Shown here piece after piece: positions 9,250 to 18,450 of a stretch of DNA of 64,000 nt (position 1 is the first letter of the stretch; each line of letters opens with the position of its first letter). Under the pieces are notes generated by a model. The model did not search any database, was not told where the DNA came from, and worked only from the letters and a program-made list of their open reading frames with translations. The DNA lies in NCBI RefSeq assembly GCF_001297065.1, contig NZ_LHOX01000017.1, positions 186,001 through 250,000 on the forward strand. Direction: 5' to 3'. The DNA comes from Enterococcus sp. RIT-PI-f (GTDB taxonomy: Bacteria; Bacillota; Bacilli; Lactobacillales; Enterococcaceae). Made by a program: the position numbers and the translations under genes.

Positions 9250-10371
9250 TCATCCATTTTCAAATAAGCGTTCTTGATTCTTTTTACTTTTGTCATCTCG
9301 TACAAGTCGAACAATAAAAATGACGATGGTCCGACAAATCGCATAGAAAGGAACCCCTAAAAAGATCCCTAACAGTCCAGCCAGATTGCCGGCAACCAGT
9401 AAGACCAAAATAATCGTTAACGGATGGATCGCTAAAGATTTACCAATCACGTTAGGATAAATGATATTTCCGTCTAGTTGTTGCACGATCAACACCACCA
9501 AACAGCATAGCAACGCGCGAAACGGTTCATCAAAGATCGTGACAAGCACCGCTGGGATCAAGCCAAGATAAGGGCCAAGATAGGGAATCAGATTGGTGAT
9601 CCCTGCGATCACACCAAAAAGAAACGCATAATTGACACCTAAGATCCAATAGCCGATAAAGGTAAATGTCCCAACAAAAATACATTCGATGGCTTGACCG
9701 CTAATATAATTCGACAGCGTCTTATTCAGATCATTCAACAGACCAACGATTTGCTCTCGCCTTTTTTCAGGAAAGACTGACTGAATATTTGGTACCAATT
9801 TCTCGCCATCTTTCAGCATATAGAACAAAATGAACGGCACTGTCACGATGATCATCGTGGCAGAAGCGATCGTTCCAACGATCGATCCTAAACTTGTCGA
9901 TACACCGCTTAAAAACTGTTGAATGATCGAGCCATAAGAAAGATTCAAGTTTTCAAGTTGCTGTGCAATATCGATCTGTTGAAAAATCGGGTCATCAGCT
10001 AAAGAATAGATCCAACTTTCCATGTTGCGGGCAAAGCTAGGAATATTTTCAGCCAACTGTGAGATTTGATTGACCAGATTAGGGATAAAACTAAAGAACA
10101 TCAAAACGATTGCGCCCAGCAAAAGAAAAAGCACACTGATCACGGCAAATACCCGTTTCATTTTGATTGTCTTCATCAGAAAGACAACGATTGGATTCAG
10201 TAAATAGTATAGAAACCCCGCAATCAAGACCGGGGCAAATAATGTAGAAAAGAACGTTCCTAATGGTGCAAACAAGAAATTGATTTTACTCAAAACGAAA
10301 ACAAGTGTGACGATAACCAAAGACTCTAATGACCAAAAGAACAGTTTTGATTGTTTGATTTTATCGAACAA
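9250..10371 (-). CDS. AI-2E family transporter (UPF0118)
   Basis: Polytopic membrane protein of 373 residues with about eight hydrophobic segments in the arrangement of the TqsA/PerM/YdbI family: two at the N-terminus, a large soluble segment (about residues 95-150), then a cluster from about 150 to 355. The family signature occurs around residues 260-275 (GVIAGITNLIPYLGPYLGLIP), with QQLDGNIIYPNVIGKS after it. Members have been linked to AI-2 export, sodium/proton exchange and organic solute efflux, so no substrate can be assigned. It is monocistronic. Confidence 0.85.
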   Translation of the reverse strand: MFDKIKQSKLFFWSLESLVIVTLVFVLSKINFLFAPLGTFFSTLFAPVLIAGFLYYLLNPIVVFLMKTIKMKRVFAVISVLFLLLGAIVLMFFSFIPNLVNQISQLAENIPSFARNMESWIYSLADDPIFQQIDIAQQLENLNLSYGSIIQQFLSGVSTSLGSIVGTIASATMIIVTVPFILFYMLKDGEKLVPNIQSVFPEKRREQIVGLLNDLNKTLSNYISGQAIECIFVGTFTFIGYWILGVNYAFLFGVIAGITNLIPYLGPYLGLIPAVLVTIFDEPFRALLCCLVVLIVQQLDGNIIYPNVIGKSLAIHPLTIILVLLVAGNLAGLLGIFLGVPFYAICRTIVIFIVRLVRDDKSKKNQERLFENG

Positions 10372-10507
10372 AAAATTCCCTCCTTTTTTCTATATTATAG
10401 AATACTTCTGCAAAAAAAGCTTGCGACTTAAGAAGGAAAAAGTTATTTTGGTATAAAAAATGCTATACTAATAAAAAAACAAGAAAAACGTGTTGAGGTG
10501 AAGGAAC

Positions 10508-10945
10508 ATGCATGTTGCACAAACAAAAGATACATTAAGCGGTATTTACCTAGATTCTTTGAAAATCAGAAATACAGTCTTTGTCAAAGAACAAGGCGTG
10601 CCGCTCTCATTAGAAGTCGATGAAAATGAAGCACTGGCGATCCATTTTGTTTTATATGATGATCAAAATCAAGCAGTTGCAACTTTACGTTTCTTGCCAA
10701 TCAGTGATCAAATGATGAAATTACAACGCATGGCAGTGCCCAAAAGCCATCGTGGCCATGGGTATGGACGAATCTTGATCGAAGGCGCCGAAACATTTGC
10801 GCGAAACCACCGCGTCGAGAAAATCACACTAGGTGCGCAATTGACCGCGAAAGAGTTTTATCAAAAATTAGGCTATCAGCCTGAAGGTGATATTTTCTTA
10901 GATGCGGATATGCCCCATATCAAAATGACGAAAGTATTGGCTTAA
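10508..10945 (+). CDS. GNAT family N-acetyltransferase
   Basis: A compact GNAT-fold acetyltransferase of 145 residues. The acetyl-CoA pyrophosphate loop is visible as SHRGHGYGRILIEGAETFAR (about 78-97; R/QxxGxG/A pattern), after the beta-4 strand MKLQRMAVP. The N-terminal segment NTVFVKEQGVPLSLEVDENE and the C-terminal FYQKLGYQPEGDIFLDADMPHIKM resemble the ElaA/YjcF-like subgroup. Substrate unknown. GTGAGGTGAAGG precedes the ATG. It is monocistronic, divergent from the AI-2E gene and ended by a strong hairpin. Confidence 0.85.
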   Translation: MHVAQTKDTLSGIYLDSLKIRNTVFVKEQGVPLSLEVDENEALAIHFVLYDDQNQAVATLRFLPISDQMMKLQRMAVPKSHRGHGYGRILIEGAETFARNHRVEKITLGAQLTAKEFYQKLGYQPEGDIFLDADMPHIKMTKVLA

Positions 10946-10949
10946 TCCA

Positions 10950-10995
10950 AAAAAATCCACGTCGGACTATCAATCGTCCAGCGTGGATTTTTTGG
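10950..10995. terminator. Bidirectional terminator between GNAT gene and amidase gene
   Basis: AAAAAATCCACG ... CGTGGATTTTTT between convergent genes, with T-runs on both strands. Confidence 0.88.
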
Positions 10996-11008
10996 TTGCA
11001 ACTGAACC

Positions 11009-11971
11009 TCAATTCGCCGCAACCATCTCTTTCAATGCTGCAAGCAAACCTGTGGCAACTTGAGCCGCGTACCCGTCCGAAGTGATCACCTGCAGATCGT
11101 GGTCGCTATTCAAATAACCCAATTCAATCAAAATCGCTGGAACATATTGTTCGCGGATCACAAAATAGTTGCCGAAACGTGACCCATTACTGACCAAGTC
11201 AACGTGAGAGACCAACTGATCAGCAATCGTCGTCGCGATCGTTTCATAGGAAGGATAATAATAATAGACAGTAAACCCTTGATTGCCATTTGGCACATTG
11301 TAATTGTCATAATGAATACTCAGAAACAAGTCTGGTTCAGCGTCTAAAGAGATCGCTGTGATATCGGCCAAAGCTAGATATTGATCCTCTTGCCGGGTAT
11401 AGGACACTTGCACGCCGACATCACTTAGGGTTTGCCCAATCGTTAATACGGTCTGCAACGTTAGATCTTTTTCCATGATCGTGCCATCCGTAGACAAGGC
11501 ACCGGAATCACTGCCGCCATGTCCAGCATCTAAGACGATTTTGAGATCTGATAAGGTTTTGGGGGCATCGTTGATCGTCACCTCAGAGATCTCACCATTG
11601 GCTTGCGGAATGTAGCCAGTCAACCCATCATCGGTTTTGATTTGGATCAAATCAGCCGTTTGAGACAAATACTCAACCCATGAACCCCGATGGACTTCCC
11701 CCACGACTGTGGTCATATCCGTTGTCTGATACAGTTGAACATAGTCACTTTCGCTTTCCACCGTTGCGTCATAAAGAGATGGATCGACATAAATCTGAAC
11801 TTTCTTTATTTTTTGCTGTGTTCTCGTCGTTGTTTCTGTCAAAGAGGACGTAGTGGTTTCTGTTGCCTCTTCACTTTGTTCCCCTTCGGAGGCATGCCTC
11901 GTTTTGACTACCAGCAACACAGTCACTGCTATCACCAAAATCAACGCGGTAAATAGTTTTGCTTTTTTCAT
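11009..11971 (-). CDS. N-acetylmuramoyl-L-alanine amidase with SH3-like domain
   Basis: An exported peptidoglycan hydrolase. An N-terminal membrane anchor (about residues 5-25) is followed by a Ser/Thr/Glu-rich linker, a bacterial SH3-like domain (about 60-125; residues SWVEYLSQTADLIQIKTDDG) and an Amidase_3 catalytic domain (about 140-318). The zinc and catalytic motifs are VLDAGHGGSDSGA (first His), MEKDL (Glu), SIHYDN (second His) and LIELGYLNS with the catalytic Glu. I use the ATG at 11971, which has AAGGA 8 nt upstream; the in-frame ATG at 11980 abuts that site. It is likely a cell-separation or wall-turnover enzyme. The transmembrane segment may be an uncleaved anchor. Confidence 0.88.
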   Translation of the reverse strand: MKKAKLFTALILVIAVTVLLVVKTRHASEGEQSEEATETTTSSLTETTTRTQQKIKKVQIYVDPSLYDATVESESDYVQLYQTTDMTTVVGEVHRGSWVEYLSQTADLIQIKTDDGLTGYIPQANGEISEVTINDAPKTLSDLKIVLDAGHGGSDSGALSTDGTIMEKDLTLQTVLTIGQTLSDVGVQVSYTRQEDQYLALADITAISLDAEPDLFLSIHYDNYNVPNGNQGFTVYYYYPSYETIATTIADQLVSHVDLVSNGSRFGNYFVIREQYVPAILIELGYLNSDHDLQVITSDGYAAQVATGLLAALKEMVAAN

Positions 11972-12103
11972 TCTCAACATCCTTAATCGATTGCTGTTCT
12001 TCAGATTACCAATGACAGCTTAAACCAAACTTAACCTGCTCTTTTCATTATGGACCAAAAAACAAGCAGTGACCAAAGATACCCTCTATTCTCAGAGGAA
12101 CAA

Positions 12104-12135
12104 AAAAACTCCAACCATTTCGGTTGAAGTTTCGC
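12104..12135 (-). terminator. Terminator of the DUF402 gene
   Basis: Minus strand AACTTCAACCGAAATGGTTGGAGTTTTTTTG, a short stem with one internal mismatch and a T7 run, about 30 nt after the stop. Confidence 0.7.
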
Positions 12136-12164
12136 GGTTAAATGAGTAAGTCTACTCATTCGCC

Positions 12165-12698
12165 TTATTTTTGAGACAATTGCTTGTAGCGATCATACCA
12201 AATGTCCACATACCCTGGTGAAAAGGGGCCTTTGCCATTATTGATCCAATCTACTAAAATCTTGACATTTTCTTTTAAAATAAAGTCAGTGTCTTGCGGA
12301 TATTGCATGATTTTGCTGTGCAATTCATATTCATCCACATCTAGTAAACGTTTCTCGCCATCGGGAAATACTTTGATATCAAGGTCATAATCGATATACT
12401 TCAAAGCCTCTTCATCAAGTAAATACGGTGAAGCAAGATTACAATAATAGGAAACCCCCTTTTCTCTAATCATTGCGATTACATTAAACCAGTATTTTTT
12501 ATGAAAATATACAATTGCTGGTTCACGGGTAACCCAGCGTCTTCCATCTGATTCTGTCACCAATGTATGATCATTGACGCCAATCACTGAAAATTCGCTG
12601 GTCTTTAAGACCATCGTATCCCGCCACGTTCGATGCAAATTGCCATCATGTTTGTAACTTTGAATGCTTACAAACTCTCCTTCTTTTGGAACTCGCAT
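12165..12698 (-). CDS. DUF402 nucleoside tri-/diphosphate phosphatase-like protein
   Basis: A cytoplasmic protein of 177 residues in the DUF402 family; staphylococcal relatives (Ntdp) hydrolyse nucleoside tri- and diphosphates. The N-terminal half is beta-rich ([21 protein letters not shown]). The metal-binding core is recognisable as [31 protein letters not shown], with the paired aspartates of the family, then LLDVDEYE. The C-terminal segment is helical. Monocistronic, between the amidase and mutY genes. The enzymatic role is inferred from family membership. Confidence 0.8.
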   Translation of the reverse strand: MRVPKEGEFVSIQSYKHDGNLHRTWRDTMVLKTSEFSVIGVNDHTLVTESDGRRWVTREPAIVYFHKKYWFNVIAMIREKGVSYYCNLASPYLLDEEALKYIDYDLDIKVFPDGEKRLLDVDEYELHSKIMQYPQDTDFILKENVKILVDWINNGKGPFSPGYVDIWYDRYKQLSQK

Positions 12699-12791
12699 AG
12701 CAACCCTTCCCTCAGCAAGTGACCTTGCGTTTTGTTTGGGTGTTCATTACACCGACATCGGTATAATTATAGCAATAAAAGACTCCTTTGC

Positions 12792-13946
12792 CTAGAAATC
12801 TTTATCGAGTTTCTGATATTTCTTTAATTGGGCAACTAATTTTTGCTGCGGCTTTGGAAAAACATACGTATCAAAAGCCGTTTCCTTGACCCACTCTCCC
12901 GATGCGACCTCAAAAGATTGCCGCTTGACACCATAAAAAAGCAATATATGCCATTTTAAATGGGTGAACAAATGCGTGATCTCTCCAAAATGACGTTTTT
13001 GCCAAATGACTGGCCATTCAGGGAAAATATCCGGTGTCAGCTCTTCAGCAATCAAATCGAGCTGGCCGGGTTGTTCTGCTTTATCCCAGAGCGAAGCCAG
13101 ATGCACGTACTCTTTTTTGGTGACTTCACGCAAGGGAAAATGCCACATCGATGCCAACAAGCCCGTTTCTGCACGCTGCGTCAGTAAAAATGTCCCGTCA
13201 TCTTCAATTGCACCTGCGACAAAATAGACATCTTTTGCTTTGGCTTTCTTAGATTTCACTGGATAATCCGTTTGGTTATTTTCCGCAAAAGCCAGACAAT
13301 AACGACGAATTGGGCATTCTCCGCATTTAGGCGACGTTGGGGTACAAATGCTTGAACCTAGATCCATAAATGCTTGATTAAACTCCCCAGGTTCACTTTC
13401 TGACATGATCTGCCGCATCTTTTGATCGAATATCGGCCGACTGCTGGCTTTGGCAATATCTGCATCAATACAAAACAAACGGCTAACAACCCGCATCACA
13501 TTGCCATCAATGGCCGGTTCCGGTAAGCCGAAAGCAATACTGCCGATGGCACCCGCTGTATAAGGACCAATCCCCTTGAGAGATCGGATATCTTCAACTG
13601 TTGCAGGCATTTTCCCATCATATAAAGCCACGATCTGTTGGGCAGCTGCTTTTAAGTTGCGGGCCCGAGAATAATAGCCTAATCCCTCCCAGACTTTTAA
13701 AAGTTTTTGTTCTTCTGCCTGGGCCAAAGCATCGATTGTTGGGAACTCTTCCATGAAGCGATAAAAGTAGCCAATCACCGTATCGACTCTGGTTTGCTGC
13801 AGCATGATTTCTGAGATCCAGATAGCATAAGGATCATTGGTTGCCCGCCACGGCAAATTCCTTTTCTCTAAATGATACCAGTGTAAAAAGTCTTCTTGAA
13901 AGCCGCTGATTTTTTCTTGAGACCAATTGAATTCCTGTTTACTCAT
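12792..13946 (-). CDS. mutY: A/G-specific adenine glycosylase
   Basis: MutY removes adenine mispaired with 8-oxoguanine. The HhH-GPD glycosylase domain has SEIMLQQTRVDTVIGYF (with the catalytic-pocket region) and the helix-hairpin-helix LKGIGPYTAGAIGSIAFG followed by the catalytic Asp in AIDGNVMRV. The iron-sulfur cluster loop is CTPTSPKCGECPIRRYC. A C-terminal Nudix-like domain (about 230-370) recognises the oxidised base. I choose the ATG at 13946 (384 residues), because GAGGAAG lies 6 nt before it; the upstream ATG at 13961 overlaps that site. The start overlaps the recX stop, so the two genes are translationally coupled. Confidence 0.94.
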   Translation of the reverse strand: MSKQEFNWSQEKISGFQEDFLHWYHLEKRNLPWRATNDPYAIWISEIMLQQTRVDTVIGYFYRFMEEFPTIDALAQAEEQKLLKVWEGLGYYSRARNLKAAAQQIVALYDGKMPATVEDIRSLKGIGPYTAGAIGSIAFGLPEPAIDGNVMRVVSRLFCIDADIAKASSRPIFDQKMRQIMSESEPGEFNQAFMDLGSSICTPTSPKCGECPIRRYCLAFAENNQTDYPVKSKKAKAKDVYFVAGAIEDDGTFLLTQRAETGLLASMWHFPLREVTKKEYVHLASLWDKAEQPGQLDLIAEELTPDIFPEWPVIWQKRHFGEITHLFTHLKWHILLFYGVKRQSFEVASGEWVKETAFDTYVFPKPQQKLVAQLKKYQKLDKDF

Positions 13947-14733
13947 CCATGACTTCCTCATCTAAAAATTGTTGAATATCTTCAATAGAAAAACCTTTTT
14001 GATACAACGCTTGTTTGATTTTCATTTTGCGTTTCATCAAAGGCAAGCGCTGATGGCGTCGAAGCAGACGGGCGCCTTCTTTTTGTAAGGCACTATCTTC
14101 TTGTTCTTGGTCTTTTTCCATCGGCAGTTCATCGAGAATCATCTGAATCACTTGTTGCTGAAACCCTTTTTGCATCAAATGGAGTTTCAGTTTTTGGATC
14201 GTTTCCTTATGACTTTTGTTTTGGAAACGGCGCAATGCCTTTTCAGCAGTGTGATAGCCCACGTCAAATTGCAGCTCTTCGGTATATAGTGGCAAGACTT
14301 CTTGGATCACGGTTTCTTTCAAACCTTTCTTTTTTAACTGCTGTCCGACGACGATCGGCCCTTTATCGCTGATCCTGATTTGGGTCCGAACGTAACTTTC
14401 CCCATAGATTTTGTCATCGATCAAGTTTAAGTCTTTTAAACGATCGATCACTAGCTGTCGATCGTGGCTGTCAATTTCCTTATCCTTGAGATATATCCGT
14501 ACATCCATTTCAGAACGCAATTGATAACTGATATAGTTCATTGCCTGTTGTAAGCCTAGATCGAACCCCGCACTTTTTTTGATTTCTTTGATTTCTTCTT
14601 TCGTGAGTTCTTTGCCTTTTAAAAGTCTGAAGCGAACAAGCAGATCTTCTGAGACCCTCAGTATTTCCCCTTCCGATGTTTCCACTTCATAAAAAGGACC
14701 TTTGCCTTTATTGATTCGAATAATTGTTATCAT
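13939..14733 (-). CDS. recX: Regulatory protein RecX
   Basis: RecX binds RecA filaments and limits their activity. The protein has 264 residues, normal for Gram-positive RecX. The helical repeats are visible: AMNYISYQLRSEMDVRIYLKDKEI, LIDDKIYGESYVRTQIRISDKGPIVVGQQLKKKG and a third repeat ending near MKIKQALYQKGFSIEDIQQFLDE. The Q-L-x-x-K-G pattern is typical. It overlaps mutY by 8 nt, which joins two DNA-repair functions in one transcript. It is divergent from rlmD. Confidence 0.92.
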   Translation of the reverse strand: MITIIRINKGKGPFYEVETSEGEILRVSEDLLVRFRLLKGKELTKEEIKEIKKSAGFDLGLQQAMNYISYQLRSEMDVRIYLKDKEIDSHDRQLVIDRLKDLNLIDDKIYGESYVRTQIRISDKGPIVVGQQLKKKGLKETVIQEVLPLYTEELQFDVGYHTAEKALRRFQNKSHKETIQKLKLHLMQKGFQQQVIQMILDELPMEKDQEQEDSALQKEGARLLRRHQRLPLMKRKMKIKQALYQKGFSIEDIQQFLDEEVMDE

Positions 14734-14845
14734 TTCTTCACCTCGCGAACGTACATTCTATTTTAACATAAGTTTGGAGATAATCCCGCTAAAAGAATTC
14801 AATTTTTGTGGTAGAATAGGTTGAATACATATCAAAGGAGTTCCC

Positions 14846-16222
14846 ATGGCAAACATTCAAGTTGAACTAGGACAAAAACTACAGTTAACCATCAAGCGAT
14901 TGGGTATAAATGGAGAGGGCATCGGCTATTATAAAAAGCTGATCGTATTTGTTCCCCGCGTGCTTCCTGGTGAGCAAGTGATCGCCGAGGTGACCAAAGC
15001 CTCCCCGCGTTTCGCTGAGGCCAAAATGACCAAAATCATCAAAAAAAGCCAAGACCGCATCCAACCTCCCTGCAAATTCTATGATCGCTGCGGGGGATGC
15101 CAATTACAGCATTTGGTTTATGACAAGCAGTTGGATTTTAAAAAAGATCTATTGAAACAAGCCTTAGAAAAATTCAAACCGCAAGGCTACCGTCAATTCG
15201 AGTTGCGTAATACCTTAGGGATGGACGAACCTTGGCATTATCGCAACAAAGCCCAATTCCAGTTACGCTACAACGCCCAAACGAAACGTGTGGAGGCGGG
15301 GCTATACGAAATGGAGTCCCATCGTCTGGTAGCGATCGATGACTGTCTGGTCCAAGAAAAAGATACGCAAATGGTCATCAATCGGGTCGTCCAATTACTG
15401 AACAAATACCAAATCCCCATTTACGACGAACGCAAAAACAGCGGCATCCTTCGGACATTGATGGTACGGGTGGGTGTCGCAACTGGCGAGATCCAACTGG
15501 TGTTTATCACCAATTCACCGAAATTGCCGCAAAAAAATGCGCTGATTCGGGAAATCAATCAACGCATACCTGAAGTTGTCTCGATCATGCAAAATGTCCA
15601 AAGCAAAAAAACGTCATTGATCATGGGGGATGACACGATCCATCTTTGGGGCAAAGAAGCAATTGAGGAACGCTTGAACGAATTAACCTTCGACTTATCA
15701 GCCAGAGCCTTTTTCCAATTGAATCCCCAGCAAACCAGCATTCTTTATCAAGAAGGGATCAAAGCCCTTGCTCTGAAAAAAGATGAAACCGTCGTTGATG
15801 CCTATTGTGGTGTCGGTACGATTGGCTTAAGTGTCGCCAAGCAAGCCAAAGAAGTTCGAGGAATGGACATCATTCCTCAAGCTATCGAGAATGCCAAAGA
15901 AAATGCCAAAAGAATTGGTGCAGCCAATACCCACTATGAGACAGGTACTGCTGAAGAATTGTTGCCAAAATGGTTTAAAGAAGGCTTCAAGCCAGACAGT
16001 ATCATTGTTGACCCGCCACGGACAGGCTTGGATGACAAATTATTGCAGGCAATCATCCAACAGCCGCCTAAAAAAATGGTGTATATTTCCTGCAACGTTT
16101 CGACCTTAGCTCGAGATCTGGTAAAACTGGCCACTGTCTTTCGCGTCGATTATCTGCAATCCGTCGATATGTTTCCTCAAACTGCTCGATGCGAAGTCGT
16201 CGTTAAATTGACACGTCTTTGA
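14846..16222 (+). CDS. rlmD: 23S rRNA (uracil-C5)-methyltransferase RlmD/RlmCD-type
   Basis: A SAM-dependent RNA m5U methyltransferase of 458 residues. An N-terminal TRAM domain (about 5-60) precedes an iron-sulfur cluster segment with CKFYDRCGGC. The catalytic domain has the SAM loop VVDAYCGVGTIGLSVA (about 315-330), DPPRTGLD and the nucleophile region YISCNVSTLARDL. Gram-positive members of this family act on U747 and/or U1939 of 23S rRNA; which of these cannot be read here. AAAGGAG precedes the ATG. It is monocistronic and ends at a strong bidirectional terminator. Confidence 0.92.
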   Translation: MANIQVELGQKLQLTIKRLGINGEGIGYYKKLIVFVPRVLPGEQVIAEVTKASPRFAEAKMTKIIKKSQDRIQPPCKFYDRCGGCQLQHLVYDKQLDFKKDLLKQALEKFKPQGYRQFELRNTLGMDEPWHYRNKAQFQLRYNAQTKRVEAGLYEMESHRLVAIDDCLVQEKDTQMVINRVVQLLNKYQIPIYDERKNSGILRTLMVRVGVATGEIQLVFITNSPKLPQKNALIREINQRIPEVVSIMQNVQSKKTSLIMGDDTIHLWGKEAIEERLNELTFDLSARAFFQLNPQQTSILYQEGIKALALKKDETVVDAYCGVGTIGLSVAKQAKEVRGMDIIPQAIENAKENAKRIGAANTHYETGTAEELLPKWFKEGFKPDSIIVDPPRTGLDDKLLQAIIQQPPKKMVYISCNVSTLARDLVKLATVFRVDYLQSVDMFPQTARCEVVVKLTRL

Positions 16223-16225
16223 TCC

Positions 16226-16274
16226 AACAATAAAAGGCGAAGGGCGCCGAAACAGGCCCCTTCGCCTTTTGTGA
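16226..16274. terminator. Bidirectional terminator between rlmD and hisIE
   Basis: Stem AAAAGGCGAAGGGCGC ... GCCCCTTCGCCTTTT between convergent genes. It also closes the histidine operon. Confidence 0.9.
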
Positions 16275-16299
16275 TGATTGAGATGATTGATAAGATGCA

Positions 16300-16944
16300 T
16301 TATTCTTGCCCTAGTCGTTCTTGTTTCACTTTATGATCCACGACATGGCGTTTAGACAACTCTGATTGGATCTCTGGAAAGGGAATATCCAGTTCAGCCA
16401 ATAAAACCAGCAAGTGATAAATCAAATCCGCACTTTCATAGATCGTCTCTTCATGGTCTTTTTTCAACCCGGCAATAATGACCTCTGCTGCTTCTTCGCC
16501 AACTTTCTTTAGGATCTTTTCAAGGCCTTTTTCAAACAGATAACTGGTGTAACTTTCGGCTTGCGGGTCTTTTTTTCGTTGCAGGATCAAGTCGGATAAA
16601 TCATTTATGGATAAAAATTCCGCTTGCTTTTGATAAATAACCTTCGTAAAGCAACTCTCAGTCCCCAGATGACAAGCTGGCCCGTCTTTGATTACTTTAG
16701 CCACCAAAGCATCTTGGTCGCAGTCAGCAGTGAGTGCGACCAAATGTTGATAATTGCCGCTAGTTTCCCCTTTGCGCCACAATTCCTGTCGGCTGCGAGA
16801 ATAAAATGTCAGCAATCCTTCATTCAATGTCAGCGTTAAACTCTCTTGATTCATATAAGCCAAGGTCAGCACCTGATTCGTATAAAAATCTTGTACGATT
16901 ACTGGTACCAAACCTTGGGCATCAAATTTGATATCCATTGTCAC
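16300..16944 (-). CDS. hisIE: Bifunctional phosphoribosyl-AMP cyclohydrolase / phosphoribosyl-ATP pyrophosphatase
   Basis: A fused enzyme for steps 2 and 3 of histidine synthesis. The N-terminal HisI domain (about 1-110) has EGLLTFYSRSRQELWRKGETSGN and the metal motif DCDQDALVAKV, with Cys in GPACHLG. The C-terminal HisE domain (about 120-210) has SYTSYLFEKGLEKILKKVGEEAAEVI and ESADLIYHLLVLLAE. The length of 214 residues fits the usual fusion. It is the last gene of the operon, 16 nt after hisF. Confidence 0.95.
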   Translation of the reverse strand: MTMDIKFDAQGLVPVIVQDFYTNQVLTLAYMNQESLTLTLNEGLLTFYSRSRQELWRKGETSGNYQHLVALTADCDQDALVAKVIKDGPACHLGTESCFTKVIYQKQAEFLSINDLSDLILQRKKDPQAESYTSYLFEKGLEKILKKVGEEAAEVIIAGLKKDHEETIYESADLIYHLLVLLAELDIPFPEIQSELSKRHVVDHKVKQERLGQE

Positions 16945-16960
16945 GCCTCTCTTTCTTCAT

Positions 16961-17716
16961 TTAGATACGCATTGGCAGATCTTTGGCCGCCAAATATTGT
17001 TTGAGTGGGCCAATCGCCACTTCCTGATAATGAAAAATCGATGCGGCTAATCCGGCATCGATGCCCGGCAATGCGAATAGTTCAAGAAAATCCTCCATCC
17101 TTCCTGCGCCGCCTGAGGCAATGATTGGCAGTGAGATACGTTCTGTTACACGCTGGAGCAAAGGCAGATCGAATCCACTTTTCACGCCGTCGGCATCCAT
17201 ACTATTGATGACCACTTCCCCTGCCCCATAAGCTTCACCTCTTTGCAACCACTCAAGCGCATCGATCCCCGTGTCTTTGCGACCGCCATGGGTAAAAACA
17301 TGATAGGCATCCCCGATTTTTTTGACATCTACACTGAGCACGACACATTGACTGCCATAACGTTTCGCAGCTTCTTTGATCAAGAGAGGATTGTTGACAG
17401 CGCCGGAATTGACACTGACCTTATCTGCCCCACACTGTAAGACGCGTTCAAAATCTTGAACTTGATTGATACCACCGCCTACAGTTAATGGAATGAAGAC
17501 TTCTGAAGCAGTGCGCTGTAAAATATCTGTGAACAATTTTCTGCCTTGCACTGAAGCCGTAATATCATAAAAGACCAATTCATCCGCACCTTGCTGGTTA
17601 TAATAAGCAGCCAACGCTACTGGATCATGGACATCTTTCAAATCAGCAAAATTGACCCCTTTCACCACACGTCCGTCTTGAACATCTAGACAGGGTATGA
17701 TTCGCTTGGTGATCAT
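16961..17716 (-). CDS. hisF: Imidazole glycerol phosphate synthase, cyclase subunit HisF
   Basis: HisF is a TIM-barrel enzyme that, with HisH, converts PRFAR and ammonia to imidazole glycerol phosphate and AICAR. The catalytic aspartates are in PCLDVQDGRVVKGVNF (Asp11 region) and VINSMDADGVKSGFD (Asp130 region). Phosphate-binding loops are TVGGGI and ASGGAG. At 251 residues it is normal. The start overlaps hisA by 4 nt, which indicates coupling. Confidence 0.96.
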   Translation of the reverse strand: MITKRIIPCLDVQDGRVVKGVNFADLKDVHDPVALAAYYNQQGADELVFYDITASVQGRKLFTDILQRTASEVFIPLTVGGGINQVQDFERVLQCGADKVSVNSGAVNNPLLIKEAAKRYGSQCVVLSVDVKKIGDAYHVFTHGGRKDTGIDALEWLQRGEAYGAGEVVINSMDADGVKSGFDLPLLQRVTERISLPIIASGGAGRMEDFLELFALPGIDAGLAASIFHYQEVAIGPLKQYLAAKDLPMRI

Positions 17717-18450
17717 CGCAGTCCCTCCTTTGTGGGATTGCCGATACGACGAAGCACTTCCCTCAATGAAAGGGAACCATTATAAAGTGCCTTGCCGATA
17801 ATCACCCCTTCAATACCAATTGCTGCCAGTGTATCGATATCTGCTACATGCGCAACACCGCCGGAAGCAGTGATCGCTAAACCAGGGATCTTCTGCAAGT
17901 CTTGATACAAGGGACCATTGATGCCCAAACCGGTGCCGTCTCTTTCGATTTCCGTATAGATGATGCGCTGGCATCCCCAGGACACGAGCTCTTGGCAAAA
18001 ATCTCGGGCTGGGCGTTCTGTCCTTGTCTCCCACCCATCCACTGCGACCATTCCTTGTTTGGCATCCACGCCGATCACGATCTTCTCCTCGTAGTTGCGC
18101 AGTAACTCTTTGGTCAATTGCGGGTCTTTGGCCGCAATCGTACCTAGAATCACCTGACTGACACCACAGTCCAGATAAGATTCTACGGCAGCTTGTGTAC
18201 GAATACCGCCGCCAACTTCAACCTGCAAAGGGGTTGCTGACACGATTTTTTTGATCGTATCAAACTGGGCTTGCTGTCCATTGCGTGCACCGTTCAAGTC
18301 AACCACATGTAAATGGGTTGCCCCTTGTTCACTAAAAGACTGTGCAAACACTATGGGGTCCGTACCAAAAATTTCTCTTTGCTGATAATCCCCTTGCGTC
18401 AGTCGTACCACGTGGTCATCCAGTAAATCAATCGCTGGGTATATAATCAT
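17713..18450 (-). CDS. hisA: ProFAR isomerase HisA
   Basis: HisA is a TIM-barrel isomerase that opens the ribose of ProFAR to PRFAR. It starts YPAIDLLDDHVVRLTQGDY with the catalytic Asp, and carries VEVGGGIRT in the first phosphate loop, the second catalytic Asp in YTEIERDGTGLGIN, and TASGGVAHVADI in the second loop. Its 245 residues are normal. It overlaps hisF by 4 nt and hisH by 4 nt. Confidence 0.95.
   Translation of the reverse strand: MIIYPAIDLLDDHVVRLTQGDYQQREIFGTDPIVFAQSFSEQGATHLHVVDLNGARNGQQAQFDTIKKIVSATPLQVEVGGGIRTQAAVESYLDCGVSQVILGTIAAKDPQLTKELLRNYEEKIVIGVDAKQGMVAVDGWETRTERPARDFCQELVSWGCQRIIYTEIERDGTGLGINGPLYQDLQKIPGLAITASGGVAHVADIDTLAAIGIEGVIIGKALYNGSLSLREVLRRIGNPTKEGLR

Noticed and set aside
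9250-10371. Assigning AI-2 export to the UPF0118 protein and linking it to the quorum-sensing locus
   Set aside because: Family members have different roles and the gene is 50 kb away in this window with its own terminator.
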